Shown: positions 24,415-37,369 of the stretch, piece by piece | Layout: each line of letters starts with the position of its first letter | Numbering within the stretch: the stretch's first letter is position 1 | Assembly: GCA_000320545.1 (NCBI GenBank) | Contig: ADNK01003121.1 | Coordinates: 20,062-84,061 of the forward strand | Reading direction: 5' to 3' | DNA length: 64,000 nt | From: Bigelowiella natans CCMP2755 | Taxonomy: Eukaryota; Cercozoa; Chlorarachniophyceae | Made by a program: the position numbers and the translations under genes | The notes under the pieces: generated by a model | Seen by the model: only the letters and a program-made list of their open reading frames with translations | Database searches by the model: none | What the model was told of the DNA's origin: nothing

Positions 24415-26272
24415 GGGCGTTGTGGAAGTTAATGTTCAGCTTGAGGTCAAGTGGGCTCCGGAGGATACTGGACCAGGTAAATGGTGATGATCATGATAAC
24501 GAGGAGGATGATAAATCACATCATGCTGCCAGTATTCTTAATATTTCGACTATTGGTAATTGTTAGTTCCTCAAAGAATTCCTCGAGAATGGATGGTTAC
24601 GGTACTAATAATAACTCTCCTCCCCGTGCTACTGCTGCTGCTGCAGCTAATGATACTTGTACTCATGTCGTATAACAATGAAGTGTCCATTTGAGTAACT
24701 ACTAGTAGTAGTAATAGTAGAAACCGCTGTTTTACACATCAGCATTTTCTTCAGATGCCAAATAATACTCAAGATACACAATCCATTGTATGTAGAGCGA
24801 CCTTCATACTTACCTTCTTCGTGGCTGTTACCATTCACATCACAAATCGTTTAAAAACTACTCCTGTTATCTCTTCTTCTACCTGCAGGGTAGTGATATA
24901 ATGTTTGAGTCTTCTGAAGTCACCGAGTTCAGGAAGCAAGAAGCTCAAAAACAGCATTTGCATTCCTCGTCGAGAAACGTTGACAAGGTCGAATGAGCTG
25001 CCCTTACGCTCGTTCGTTTGCTAAGCTCTGAAGCATTTTCATTATCAGCTGTTCTCATGATACCCATGCCCCCCCCCCCCCCATGAATAATTAAATATCA
25101 CTATTTCGTATGGAAAATGAATCGTTCTTTGTAGTGACCGATATATTTGTCATGCAGGTGCCCCCTCCTCCAGGCTATTACTGCCGTTTGTGCGATGTTC
25201 TTCTCCTAGAATCAGCGTCGCCGTCACTGCAGAGTAATAGTGGCAACGATGATGATAGGTCTGAATAAGCATACGCTACTGCACGTAGCTGAGTGGAGCG
25301 CCAATGAATCATCTTGCACACAATCAGCAGCATCGTAGTCATAGCAGTAGTCATAGCAGCCACACACAGTGCAAAACTGAATAACTATGATACGCAGCAC
25401 ATCATTCCAATTTGTTAGTGAAGAACCTTCATGGTATAATATATATCGAGAGGATATTTTGCTGACATATTCGTCTCATTCGTAAACTGAAAAAGTACTA
25501 CCAACTCTATTCTTGCTATTTTCATTTTATTATATGTGTACGCCTCCCTGCTGCCTCTTTTCTTAGAATGTCGTCGTTGAAGGCAAAACTGGCGGAGCAC
25601 GAAAAGAGCGATTTGCACCAAGAGCGAATGCGTGTTATGTGCGGTGAGGATGATGAGATAATACATGACAGATAGTTTTGACGGTGATGATTATGATGAT
25701 GACGATGATGATGATGATGGTCGTTATCTGGACTCGAGCAATCATCATCGATCCTCGATTGCGAACCAAATATTAAGCATGGAATTTCGGGAATCAAGCC
25801 TCTTTCCTACTTCGCTTACGAGTGTATCGTCGTTTGTTGTGTTGCACTGCATTCTAGGCGAGTATGGCTCCATCGCCCTGCAGAGAAAAATCTTCACAGC
25901 AAAGTCACGCTTTGATGACATCGACGATAGGACATTCCGAAACGCTAGGTGAGGAGTTTATGTATGCTGAGTAGTGTAGTACCTTAGTGCCTTACCTCCT
26001 CCTGCTGCTGTGCGCATATTAATCGATGAGAAGATCATCCTATCAGCTCTATTTCCCTCATCATAATTATTTCCATTTGGCTTTCTCCTCCTCCATCGCC
26101 CATTTTTCGTCCATGGAAGAACACGATCCAACCCTTTTGAGCTGATAAAGAAGGAAGGTTAGACAAAGAGTAGAAGAAGAAAAACAAAACGAAAAAGAAA
26201 ATAATGCTGCAATAATGGCCATCACAATTTTCGTTGCTCATTCCTTGTTTCCCTCACCCACCCACTCTCACC

Positions 26273-26327
<55 letters not shown>

Positions 26328-27073
26328 ACACACACACACACACACACACACCCTTACTTACTTACTTTATATATGATCACATGCTCGTAGCGTAACTCAA
26401 GGTCATTTGTCTCACTAGAATTTTTTGTCATTCATCACCACCATTGCCATTATCATCGTCGTCGCCATTGTCATCATCATAATTATCATCATAATCATCA
26501 TATCCAATGGTCGCAGGTTTCCAAAACCGGGCTGCCTTGAAAATGGCTGAGATGGACGCGATGACCAAGCGCCTCTTCACCTTGCAACCTCAGGTATACT
26601 TTTCCCATTCAAGTAGCATCGTTTGACTTTTTGTGATAAAGATGATGCCAAAGAGGATAACGATGGTGACAGTGAGCATGATGATGACAATGATAGTGAT
26701 GATATTTTTAACTAAGAATTTGGAAGCACGTGAACGAATGAAGCGACCAGGAGGGGAAAGGCGGCCAGTGTATTTTGCCGACATTTGTGCAGGACCTGGT
26801 GGATTCAGCGAATTCATGCTAAGCGTCCTCAAATGGAGGGTAATACTACTACTGGTAGTAGTAATAGTGGCTTGCTCTCGTTTCATCATTTCACGACCAC
26901 AATGACGTATGTATGCAAACAACCTGCGGCTGTAAATTTGCGACAACGTAAAACCAATCAAATCACTTCCGCATGGTCCTCCTCCTCCTCCTCCTCCTCG
27001 TCCTGCTTCAGGCTAAGGGCTTTGGCTTTACCCTGAGAGGGAGCAACGATTTCAAATTGTAAGAAGAAGAATG

Positions 27074-27104
<31 letters not shown>

Positions 27105-28320
27105 ACAAAAAGCAATGCCAACTCAGAATATCGATTCCTAACGCATATTCTCCCATTACCAGTGCCATATATCATGTGGACCTTGATGATAAGCTATCAC
27201 CTCTCCCTAGCTCTACGTCCCTCCCCCCTCTTGCAATATCACTTTGCCTGCCCCTCTGCCTGTCCCCAACACTATTTATATGTATTGATTATTGATTGCC
27301 GATGATTAGATACAAATTCAATCCGAGCTCTATCCCACAAGCTTTCAGGGCATTCTACGGGGTACTTACTACTAGTAGCAATTGCAGTGTGCCAGCAGTT
27401 TTGCTTGAATGCATTGGCGATTTCCTTGTTTCATTGCATTCGTTGCCTCTGCTACTACTACGTCGCTGCTGGGGTATGGTATGACACATACCGATGAGCG
27501 AAGAGAAGATGACGTACACACCGCCCATCCTTTATTGTTACCACATCATCGTCGCATCAGGTGGATGATACCGGAGATATAACAAAAACAGCTAATATGA
27601 GGGACTTTCAGCGGAAGGTAACTGCTACCACTCACATACCGTCTACACGTGGGTATGAATCATCACTAGCCAGCCGTTGATTGAGAAAGGGGGGGGAGGG
27701 GGGAGGGGGGGGGGGGATGGATGGAATACTTCTGGGTCATCAACAAGCATCTTCTAGGGATTCAATGGGACTGAAAATGGAGGGGTGCACATGGTACTTG
27801 CTGACGGGGGATTTTCTGTCCGGGGAGGACGAGAGAATCAGCAAGAATTGCTTTCACAGCAGCTGGTGGGTGGGTGGGTGGGTGGGTGGTGTGTATCGGT
27901 CTAACAACAACCAAATAGTAGAGTAGGAGGAGGAGGAGGAGGAGGGGAGGGACGATGGAAGTATATGGAGTATTTGTGATTATATTTGTAATATCAGTGT
28001 ATACTATGCACCCAGGTTCTCTGTCAATTCACAACAGCTCTAATGACATTACGTAAAGGTCAATTGTTTCTCCATAGCAGATATATCCCACCATTATCAT
28101 CATCATCACCATCATTATTTCTCTCGATGAATCAACAACAATAGCACTAGCAACACCATCGTTATCGTTCAAAGCGGCTATGTGCTTCTTCTTCTTCTTC
28201 TTCTTCTTCTTCTTCTTCTTCTTCTTCTTCCAGGGGGCACGTTTGTGTGCAAGTTATTTGATACGTTCTTGCCGTTCACGGTCCATTGCATGTACATACT
28301 GAAAAGGTTGCTATCAAATC

Positions 28321-28352
<32 letters not shown>

Positions 28353-28500
28353 AGGGACGAAATCGATAGAAATAAAGAGAGAAAGGGAGAGGGGCAAGGG
28401 GGGGAGGAGGCGGAAGAGAAGGCGGTACTCTTGTCATGATGATGGATGCCCTTGTGTAATTCCAGCTAAATCGATTCTATATATATATAAATATAATAAT

Positions 28501-28540
<40 letters not shown>

Positions 28541-29345
28541 CGCCGTCACTTCTCAACAACAACTGGCTGCCATACGCACACACGTCGTTGCAGCACAGAA
28601 AACATACACCCGTAACAACAAACATGTGCTATTCCACTATTGTTATTTTTCCATGTGCTATTATTCCATTATTGCTGTTTTTCATCAGGTGCTTCCGCAA
28701 ATTCGCCCTTCTCAAGCCGAACCAAAGCCGCCCTGCCAACTCGGAGCGATATGCTCTTTTTACAGGTCTAAAGGAAGAAAGACCAAGCGCTGTCATTGAT
28801 TACCTCCTCGCCGTCAACGACACGATGAGCGACTTCAGAAGGAAAAACGAGAAGAAAAGAGTCACAAGACTGGTATATCACTATTATTCGCTGTGTGATG
28901 TAAGATGTGGCCATGAGCGAAATACTATTCTTTTTGTTTTTCATTCAACCGCTGTTCTGTGCTACTGTCTCAGCCAATGGGTGCATCATATATAGCAGCA
29001 GTAGTAGCAGTGGTAGTAGTAGTAGTGGTAGGGGTAGACCATGGTGATGATTCGAGAATATAACCTCTCATTAGCAAGAGCAATGAAACTCAGACAATAA
29101 CTTGCTCTCCCTCCTCATAGCACAACAACCAGTTATGATGATGATGATGATGATGATGATATTAAGTCGATAAATAAATAAACACTGCAGGTGCCTAAAT
29201 CGGAGATGGATAAAGACTTTTTAGAGTACGTGAGAGCCTGGAATAACAGCAATGCGAAGCGGCAGATCATGTCCTTAAACAAGCTCATGAGGTCTGTCTT
29301 GGCTACTAGCTATCGAAACTAATACTACTGTTACTGCTAGTGCTG

Positions 29346-29379
<34 letters not shown>

Positions 29380-29549
29380 ACCTACTTCTACTAAAGGGTC
29401 ACGGAAAAGGGGTATTATCTTGAAGTCGAGCTACTCAACAACTAAGTTCTTTCTTCCTCTTTTTCTTCTCTTTCTTCTTCTTCTTCTTCTTCTTATTGTG
29501 ATGCTTAGATTCATCCTAGACCGCACTTTGCCATCCGATAATCAGGTGC

Positions 29550-29583
<34 letters not shown>

Positions 29584-29875
29584 AAGTAGAGGAAGATGAT
29601 CTACGGCGACGAGAAGAAAAAGAAGATAATGATCACTATGCTGCAGCTTAATAGAAAGGTTGATGAGAGAGGGAGAGACCTCACATCTAACCCTCACTTC
29701 CTCTCTAATATGATATACATATATTTTCATGTAATACATTTGCATTTTAGGAAAAAATACGGCAAGAATGCGTTACATTTTGGGGTCTTTCCTCCTCCTC
29801 CCCCTCCCCACAAGATCGTCATTTTGAACGGAAACAGCAGCAACAACGCACACCCCCCGTAACGATTACATGACT

Positions 29876-29907
<32 letters not shown>

Positions 29908-30043
29908 AACACGAAGAAGAAGAGGATGATGATGAAAGAAGGATAAGTAGTAGTCGTTGTCGCAGTAGTTGTAAGTGTTGCATAACAATATACTATTATC
30001 ACTATTAATAATGATAATGATGATAATACAACTGCTAATATTT

Positions 30044-30081
<38 letters not shown>

Positions 30082-30444
30082 ACTACTACTACTACAACTC
30101 AAACAACAACAGCTTCGTCAATTTGGACAAGAACGATGGAATGAAGCTATTTTATGCAGCAAACAACAGAGGCTATCATCACAACGCGCCTGTGCGTGAT
30201 CCGTGGAGAAGGGTAATAATAATGCGAAGAAGGACCAGCATATTCTCACCACGGGGTGCCATGTTTATGATTCGTCTTGTGTCTGAATGATGATGACAAT
30301 GATCAATTCTCTCCCTCTACATATGTTTATTTATTTATTTATTTATTTGCATACATAGGATGAGAATGCTCATAAAATCCGTCAAACTATGGAAACAGAA
30401 TGTCTGGACTGGCGACTACAGGTTCTGTTGTTGCTCCCTTACAT

Positions 30445-30478
<34 letters not shown>

Positions 30479-30837
30479 CTTGATCACATCAACCCATTCA
30501 TGATATTCTTTGACCAAACAGGTACCGTTCGGTACTCAAGGAGGCAGCAGAGGCAATAGCTCATCATCATCATCATCATCATCGTTCGCTGAAACGCTTC
30601 GTAAGGCAAAGACGTTCATGCACAATCCCAGGGAATGGTTTTGCTATCGTCTTCCATCCGGAGGACAACGAACGTATCTTTTAGGTAGAACAAGGGCATG
30701 AGCCAGAACAGGCACCAGCAATAGCACCAGCACATCAGCAGCAGCCTTAATACCATTCAGTCATTCATATTTTTCGCACATATGTGGCGCTATTTTCAGC
30801 CTAATACTAATAATATGTGCCCCCTCGCCTTCCCGCG

Positions 30838-30888
<51 letters not shown>

Positions 30889-32784
30889 TTCTCTCCTGCT
30901 GCTTCATCACTGATTTCAACGTGGCCGTTGTCAATTAGCTACTCCAAGTGGAATAGTGATGGAAAATCTCGACGCAAATAGAGGAGGAGGAGGAGGAAGA
31001 AGACAACGGTTGTAGTAGTAGTAGCAGCAGCAGCAGGAGGAGGAGGAGGAGGAGGAGGTGAAGGAGGAGGAGGATAGAGAAGCAAACAAGCCTATTTATT
31101 AGATGAGTAGTTGTCGCTTTGAAAGGAAATGTTTCTCCTTCCACGACTAATGATATATGATTGTTTGCATTTCCTCCTCACCCCCCTCCTCCCCCTCCTC
31201 CACCTTCATCTCTTTCTTTTGCTGATGCTGTTTGTTGCCCCCCTCCTTCCTATCTCCCCTCAATGCTCCGACAACTGCTATCACAATATAAAACCTGCTT
31301 TTACTTCTACTTACTACTACTACCACTACTACTACTGCTGCTGCTGCTGCTGCAACTACTAATGGCACAACCAGAAGGTTTCAACGGCTTGCTGTCCGGG
31401 TAGTAATCATTGTTCGCTTGCTAATCTGCTGCTGCTGACACGAGGATAGGATAAATAGTAGTAATAGTCGTAGTAGTAGTAGAATATGGCAGTCGCTCAC
31501 CCACTCCATTTGCGTTGTTACAACGAATTGGGGATTATTTATTTGTCTGATGTGAGTTCCCAATGCTGCTTGTTATCATTTTTAATCACAACGTTGTAAG
31601 TTGGGGAGGCATCAAGGCATACCCCCGGATACAGTGCTAGAAGTTGTCGTATGTGGGCAGTATATCTATGCCATCGACGCCTTGTGTTTAGGCGGTGATT
31701 TTAATGTAATAACGTAATAATGTAGTAGTAACAATAACAATCTGCAAGTATTTACCATTCACTAGAAGAAAACACACGCGTGGATGAAGGAGGGGAATAA
31801 GAGCAGTATTGAAGCCATCCACCATCGACACACACACACACACACACACACATACACACACACATAGGTATACACTAACACGCATTACTGGTATGAATCT
31901 ACACTATTATAAATATTTGCTCACCTACAACAATGTATTAGCGTACGTCATGAATGTTTGTGTGTGTGTGTGTGTGTGTGTTTGTGCGTGTGTGTGTCTG
32001 TGTGGGAATATGTGGGGTTATGCTTTTTACATCATAAGATTTGGAGAAGAACCTTCAAGGAAAGGAAAGAGCTCCTGCGTTTATTTATCGATAGGTATTG
32101 ATTATCATCATAACCATCACCATCAGATATCATCACCCTAATCCTGCTTTTCCGTCCTTCTCAATGGTATTTTGCATTCTCGATATGTTTACCTCGCGTC
32201 CATTTCCACACACTTCTCATACGCATGTGTTGTGTTGCTCAGCATTAGAGGTGGGGGTGAGCTGATTGCCCTAAAGTTCTCTCCGCCAGAGCACCTCTTC
32301 CAATTCATTGACGACCAGCAGTTTTTCGCCGCCGACGATGGCCCGGAATCAAGAGCTTTGAGCATTTATTTTATTCGTGACAAGCCCAAGCCTAACAAGA
32401 GCGTGGAGTTTCACATGGCAACAAATGGGTATGCGAATTCTCCCTCCCCCACAGATCGATCGATCGATGAAGAAGAGTATGCAGCAGCAACCGGTTTTGT
32501 ATGGATTGAACACTTATTGTGTACTGCTAATGCTACTGCTACTACTACTACTACTACTACCACTGATGCGTTGTAGTATGATATATCAAAAATCATCGTA
32601 TGCGGGGATCATAACATTTGTCTTTGTGTTTCTAGTAATGTGGCTAAATATGCATTAAAGTTCGTGTGTAGATCATACTGTTTTTGCTGCTGGATTAATA
32701 AATAGAATCTGTCCACTGAAGACGCCACTGCGGGAACTCAGGGATATGCTGTACAAGCTTCATCAAAATTCCAAGCGAAGATGA
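22895..32784 (+). CDS. CMTR1: Cap-specific mRNA (nucleoside-2'-O-)-methyltransferase 1 homologue, with G-patch and an extra C2H2 zinc finger
   Basis: CMTR1 methylates the 2'-O of the first transcribed nucleotide of capped mRNA in the nucleus. In-phase exons: 22895-22968, 23023-23280, 23341-23462, 23527-~23650, 23926-24034, 24164-24208, 24416-24476, 24889-24987, 25158-25258, 25567-25643, 25858-25948, 26120-26157, 26517-26593, 26717-26839, 27012-27058, 27310-27361, 27561-27617, 27758-27865, 28016-28058, 28234-28306, 28689-28872, 29191-29291, 29509-29545, 30132-30212, 30359-30421, 30522-30684, 31601-31705, 32039-32094, 32243-32428 and 32706-32784. Order: acidic repeats, G-patch (MMAKMGYKSGMGLGRAGQGR), zinc finger, then the Rossmann methyltransferase. 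The latter shows TRSNPFELIK, NRAALKM, YFADICAGPGGFSEFML (SAM motif I), AKGFGFTLRG, VLADGGFSV (catalytic Asp) and GGTFVCKLFDTF (catalytic Lys). RPANSERYALFTGLK and the guanylyltransferase-like remainder follow. No WW domain was seen. Small joins near 23.7, 24.5 and 30.7-31.6 kb are unresolved. The start at 22895 is the first in-frame ATG. Confidence 0.93.
23762..23797. repeat. (GT)n microsatellite
   Basis: GT repeat inside the intron that interrupts the G-patch codons of the cap-methyltransferase gene. Confidence 0.95.
26275..26352. repeat. (CT)n then (CA)n
   Basis: CT run 26276-26323 directly followed by a CA run 26328-26350, in a cap-methyltransferase intron. Confidence 0.95.
28188..28233. 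repeat. (CTT)n polypyrimidine tract at a splice acceptor
   Basis: Fourteen or so CTT units run directly into CCAG, the acceptor of the exon beginning at 28234 (GGTFVCKLFD). Confidence 0.95.
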
Positions 32785-32789
32785 AGAGC

Positions 32790-33410
32790 TATTGCTGTTT
32801 TGAACGGAGATAATACTGTTGGTATTTCATGTTCATTACACCCAAAAGAACCTGGATATTTGGCGACGACTACAGGTAGCAGGGGCTTTCGAAAAACAGT
32901 TTCAATGAAATTCTGAAGCAGAATACTGTTTCATATGTATTTTTCGATTTAACGCGGGAAGTTTGTGCGTCAACTGCTACATACGCACATGGTATGCGTC
33001 ATGCTAGAAACTAATCCAAATGTTGAGACGAGTTGCACTGGGCCGTACGTGCTAGCGTGTGTCGCGCCATGTACAAATAATATCGCTTTGAAAAATAAAA
33101 TATGCATGCCGTGTTAGCATGATTCGAATCCGTGCAGCCTTTACTAGTTTAACTTGCTTTATAAAATGTTAGCATTGGCATCACTTGTCGCAAGTTTATC
33201 GAATGCATGCATGCGCTGTTGTCCACAATTAAGTGTGTATGTACGCACACACATGTCTTTCGCAAGATATGACAAGCAACCGGAAAATTTTATTGATTCA
33301 TTACATCCGTCTTATATGCGCTCACGTGCTAGCTTCTAGCAGCGCAGAGGTCGTTCGTTCAAGAAGCGAAGCTTTAGCACCTTTGTGTGTATTATCATCA
33401 TCATCATCAT
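32790..33410. other. Convergent intergenic spacer
   Basis: This lies between the stop codons of the cap-methyltransferase gene (32784, plus) and the MCU gene (33416, minus), so it must hold both 3' ends. It contains ATGCATGC-type words around 33200 but no supported exon. No polyadenylation signal could be assigned with confidence. Confidence 0.5.
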
Positions 33411-33415
33411 CATCA

Positions 33416-33904
33416 TCACGATTGTTTGCGGATGTCGTCGGATATCCCTGACAAGTCAATTGGAGGCCGTAGAACAAGTGATTCTGGTGGCCGCACTTGC
33501 AGTGTAAGCTCCGAAATATCCTTTTTCAGCTTTGAGAAATGCTCGAGATCAAAGCCCTCTTCCTCACAAATATGCTTGATTCGGCGCTAAGATACAGTAG
33601 CATTATGTTACGGGAATGAATAGCATTACGCTGCCATTCTCTTAACTTGCAGCATCAGCGCGATTAACACTGTTGTCGTCGATCTTATAAAAATCATCAA
33701 ATGCACACATCTAATACTACACTGCTTGGCCTATTATTATTGTACCTCCGTTACTCTTGATATGTACCCAGGAACCTCGAATTCAATTCCAAAAAATGCG
33801 ATGTAAACGATTGCGAGGTTACCGAAGAAGATCCCGTATAGATACGTGACAGGCTCCATAATGTCCCTGATTGATAATGATAACATTAGCCATCGAATAT
33901 AGAG

Positions 33905-33938
<34 letters not shown>

Positions 33939-35577
33939 CTATATGTGCGGCCTCTGTGAGAGGCGCTGCCACCATTAGCACTATCGACTACTGGTACCTT
34001 CCTACTCTAATCATCGAAAATATGTCGTTATTATTATTATTACTACTATTACCATCCCAAAGCAAAGTCACCGTCGCTGTAAACCAGATACGCGAAGAAC
34101 GAGTACTTCGCAGACAACACGCTGATAATGCCCATCACGTGCATTTGCGCGTACCTTAAACAACACCCATAACCAAGATGAATCAATAAGCAAATCTAGA
34201 AACAGTGAATCGATATCCGAACAATCCATTGTAGCATTCGTCATTAGTATTGAGATGGGAAGAAATGAAAGAACCTTTTCGCTCTTCGGGCAATGCTCGA
34301 GTACTCACGCTCCATCTCTGCATATTCACCTGTCGGGTGAAATATTAAGTGTGATATTTCATCTACCCGCTGCAAGTAGTCGTAGAAGCCCTTTCTTTCT
34401 CCTCCTGGTGCTGTTACTCTTCTCGTTCACTATACACCTACTACACTATCCTCTCCTTTCTTCCCCCACCCCCCATCGCCTTTATTATATAGAAGTACCT
34501 TCCCGTTGATGCAGAACTTTCCTTTCATTTTCGAGAAGTTTTAAATCTGGATCTACTTCCCTCAGAAGCTCGTCAATGACATTCATTGGGCGGAGATATA
34601 GCATCTACGACCATAGTATAATACCATGCAATAGAATACATAGTGAATCATGACGAGTCAAGCAGGGCGACAAATTTAATTACTTGATATTATTTATTTA
34701 CCTTGTCCTCGCCACCGTTCATTGTGCTAGAACGAATCTGCAGCATGATGCATTAGAGAAAGAGACGAGATTATAAAATAAAGTTGCAGTTGCTGGTTGT
34801 ATCAATGGCAATAGAGAATTTAAAATGGGGTGGTTTTTCATTAGTATTACAAGAATGAGGGAGCTCTCGAGCATTCCTGCTACCCTGTGGCCCTCCTAAA
34901 ATATATCCAAATATCATCTTGAGAAAAAAAAACAGGCAAAATACATAATAAACACCTTCTAGCTCATGTTTCACTATGTAACAAACAACATCAAAGCAAA
35001 GACCGATTCGTCGAGGCCATATTCCCGGCAGATATCCAGGAAGTCTTGAAAGGATATCCTTGGAGATACATTCTCATTATATTCTTCTAGTGCCTAATGA
35101 TCAATCATTAGATCGTAACTCGTCACCCATTCACTCGTGCATGCATGCATGCAGCGTGTGCTTATCAACGTGTTCTTAATCAACGTGAGCAGAGATCGAC
35201 ACCTTGCGTATGAAAATGACCCGACGCTTGACGAGTAGATCCTTTATTCCTCGAATTCCTTGACATTTGTCAACGTCGAGCGAACCAGTAGACAAATCTG
35301 ATGAATATGAAAAGTAGTAGATGATCGATCATCGTATGCCGGTTCTGGTCATGTCCTAGTTTTCCAACATGCAAGAAATAGCTTCACCTGGCGTTGTGGA
35401 GAACTTTAGTCTTGCTCCCCCGAATATCATCCCTGCAAAGTTTTTCCTACCTTGGTGGTGGTGGTGGGAAACAATGCGAGCTGAAGACGCTGGAGGAGAG
35501 AAGCTGGAAAACAGCGATGTTTGGCGACGACCAAAATATCGCTGAGAAGCCGTTCGTACCAAGCGCCATACCATCAT
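33416..35577 (-). CDS. MCU: Mitochondrial calcium uniporter pore subunit (MCU family)
   Basis: MCU forms the Ca2+ channel of the inner mitochondrial membrane. Exons: 35577-35451, 35297-35203, 35093-34983, 34737-34702, 34604-34499, 34154-34053, 33866-33768 and 33586-33416 (TGA). The ATG at 35577 opens an Arg/Ser/Phe-rich mitochondrial presequence (VWRLVRTASQRYFGRRQTS). The N-terminal domain has FQDFLDICREYGL, then MLYLRPMNVIDELLREV, the usual 'lRP..V' element before the coiled coil. Next come TM1 (VMGIISVLSAKYSFFAYLVY), the signature GWDIMEPVTYLYG and TM2 (FFGNLAIVYIAFFG). DIME is the conserved selectivity-filter motif. A C-terminal coiled coil with EEEGFDLEHFSKLKKDI closes the protein. Coiled-coil exon(s) in 34155-34498 and one small exon between 33767 and 33587 are not resolved, since the flanking phases do not match directly. 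The gene is divergent from the HMG-box gene, with 336 bp between start codons. No EMRE or MICU gene is in this window. Confidence 0.92.
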
Positions 35578-35912
35578 GCACGCTCCCTGTCCGCTGCCTC
35601 GACAAAAGTTTCAGCAGTTCTATATCGTACTACTCCAAATTTGATACAGAATCGTACTGTGGGGAGGAAGCACTCAATCTGATCGCTGAGTGAATCAAGG
35701 CAGGTGGCGTGGAAATGCGATTCAAACAACAATTATACTCCTAGCAAACAACAGTTTTTATTTTCTTGTCGCATTTCATATCTCTCCTTTGCTTTCGACT
35801 TCATTGTCCACAATTGCACAATCTCCAAGAATCTCTCGAGGTACGGCAGCATCTCCCAGGATCTCAGATTCGACCGTTGATAACACAGCGTACTACCCTG
35901 CAAATCAACGTG
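35578..35912. promoter_or_regulatory. Shared upstream region of divergent MCU and HMG-box genes
   Basis: 335 bp separate the two start codons. The stretch must hold both 5' UTRs and both promoters. No TATA box or known element stands out. Confidence 0.4.
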
Positions 35913-36724
35913 ATGGGAGAGGCACTGTCGAAAGAAGAGCCCCTCAATGCTAAGCAGGTGAAAATCTTGTTCCCTAGATCTCTGGCCATGTCCTATTCAT
36001 CTTTGTCCAAGCTAATATGTATGTTGCCAATAGGCTGCGGTTATTGCAAGGCGAGTTGGCGAGTTCTTTACAATCTGTGCCGATAAGCTAGGTTCTGCTT
36101 GAGTTTTTACAAGGAAATATCAGCTGCTGACGTGTTTTTTTAATTATCTTAGAAGATAAACCGAAAAAAAAGGGTTCCTCTTCATCTGGAAAGCGCACGC
36201 CAAATCCATATCAAGTTTTTCTAAAAGAGTCGTTTGCTAAAAGTTCTGGGAAGGGGGAAGCTTTCTCGGTCAGAAAATAATTGGTTAAAAGAATGCATGA
36301 ACTATATCTTGAAGCTTCCTACAAATTAGGATCGTTCCAAAGCTATTAGCAAAAAATGGAAAGGCATGACAGAGGAAGACAGAGCTCCTTACGTGAAGAG
36401 AGCACAAGAACTTAAAGAGGAAAAGAAGGAACAGAATAAAAAAGAAAGTGCGGAAAGTGAAAAAGAGGTTAGTATCTTTACACTATACGTTGCCTCTCAG
36501 ACTGTAATATCCTAATTTTCCAAAGAAAACCTCGCCACCTATCAAGACCCCTGATAGCAAAAAGAAAAAGAAACGCAAAAGGGATGAAAAGGGAAAATCA
36601 AGTAATGAAAATATAGAATTTACCATATTTTCTCATTGTTTATACTAACTTGGACACTATTTCTCCAGCGAAAAAGAAGAAGAAAAAGAAAAAAAAGGAA
36701 AAAAATTTGTCTGAGGACGTCTAG
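35913..36724 (+). CDS. Small HMG-box chromatin protein (HMGB-like)
   Basis: Six exons join in phase: 35913-35957, 36034-36091, 36153-36268, 36330-36467, 36526-36601 and 36669-36724 (TAG), 162 residues. The start ATG opens MGEALSKEEPLNAKQ. A short helical part (VIARRVGEFFTICADKL) precedes a single HMG box from about residue 50. The box begins PNPYQVFLKESFAKSSG, continues SKAISKKWKGMTEEDRAPY and runs into VKRAQELKEEKK. The tail is an extreme Lys run (KKKKKRKRDEKGK, then eight Lys in a row) and ends NLSEDV. Such proteins bend DNA and help assemble nucleosomes or transcription complexes in the nucleus. Family assignment is secure; the particular role is not. The bases around the stop (36704-36725) are repeated with small changes at 36730-36752, a short tandem duplication of the 3' end. 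Confidence 0.9.
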
Positions 36725-36759
36725 AATAATTAATTTGTCTGAAGACGTTTAGAAGTATG

Positions 36760-37365
36760 CTGGGTATGAGGAAACGTAGCCTATTGCATCCAGGTCAAGC
36801 GAGCAATAGTTGCCCGCTCCACCACCGACAATTGCCAAGGATAATTTATGATGATAAAGGGATTGAGTCATTGATTTAACCACATGTTGTACACTAAGTT
36901 GAAACAGAATTTTTAAAATCATACAACGCCGTATGTCTGACGTAATGCATAATCTCACGTTTACGAGGAAATACATCTGTCTCGAAGACGGATGTGAGGA
37001 ATGTACTAAATATTTTCAATGGTTATTCTAATGTAGCTGTGCAAAGCTGCGGTATATAGTATAGCTAACCAGACTAGCAGATATAGAGGACCTTATATTG
37101 AATATATACGCTACCATATGACCACAATGATGTTGCATCGCTATAGCTAGCCAGATTGCAATGAACGCCCATATCCATTAAGCATTCCGTACGCAATGGG
37201 ATTGATTATATTGGTAGTAACTATGCTAGTTGGTTGCATTTAGCTCTAGAGCTAGCTAGCTAACAAGTCTAGTTGTGATGATGATCGCGCGACGGTATCT
37301 AGACATATATGTACCTATGCAGGAGGAAGGATGCACACAAAAAACAAGCCTTGTGGAATATAACA
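36760..37365. other. Gene-free spacer
   Basis: No supported exon. It contains CTAGCTAGC-type words near 37240-37265. It separates the HMG-box gene from the LINE fragment. Confidence 0.5.
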
Positions 37366-37369
37366 CTCA

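Noticed and set aside
26277-26350. Regular short repeats as a possible CRISPR-like array
   Set aside because: They are simple dinucleotide microsatellites with no unique spacers; the genome is eukaryotic.
33120-33145. GATTCGAATCC as a possible tRNA T-loop
   Set aside because: No matching A-box, anticodon stem or acceptor stem at the right spacing.
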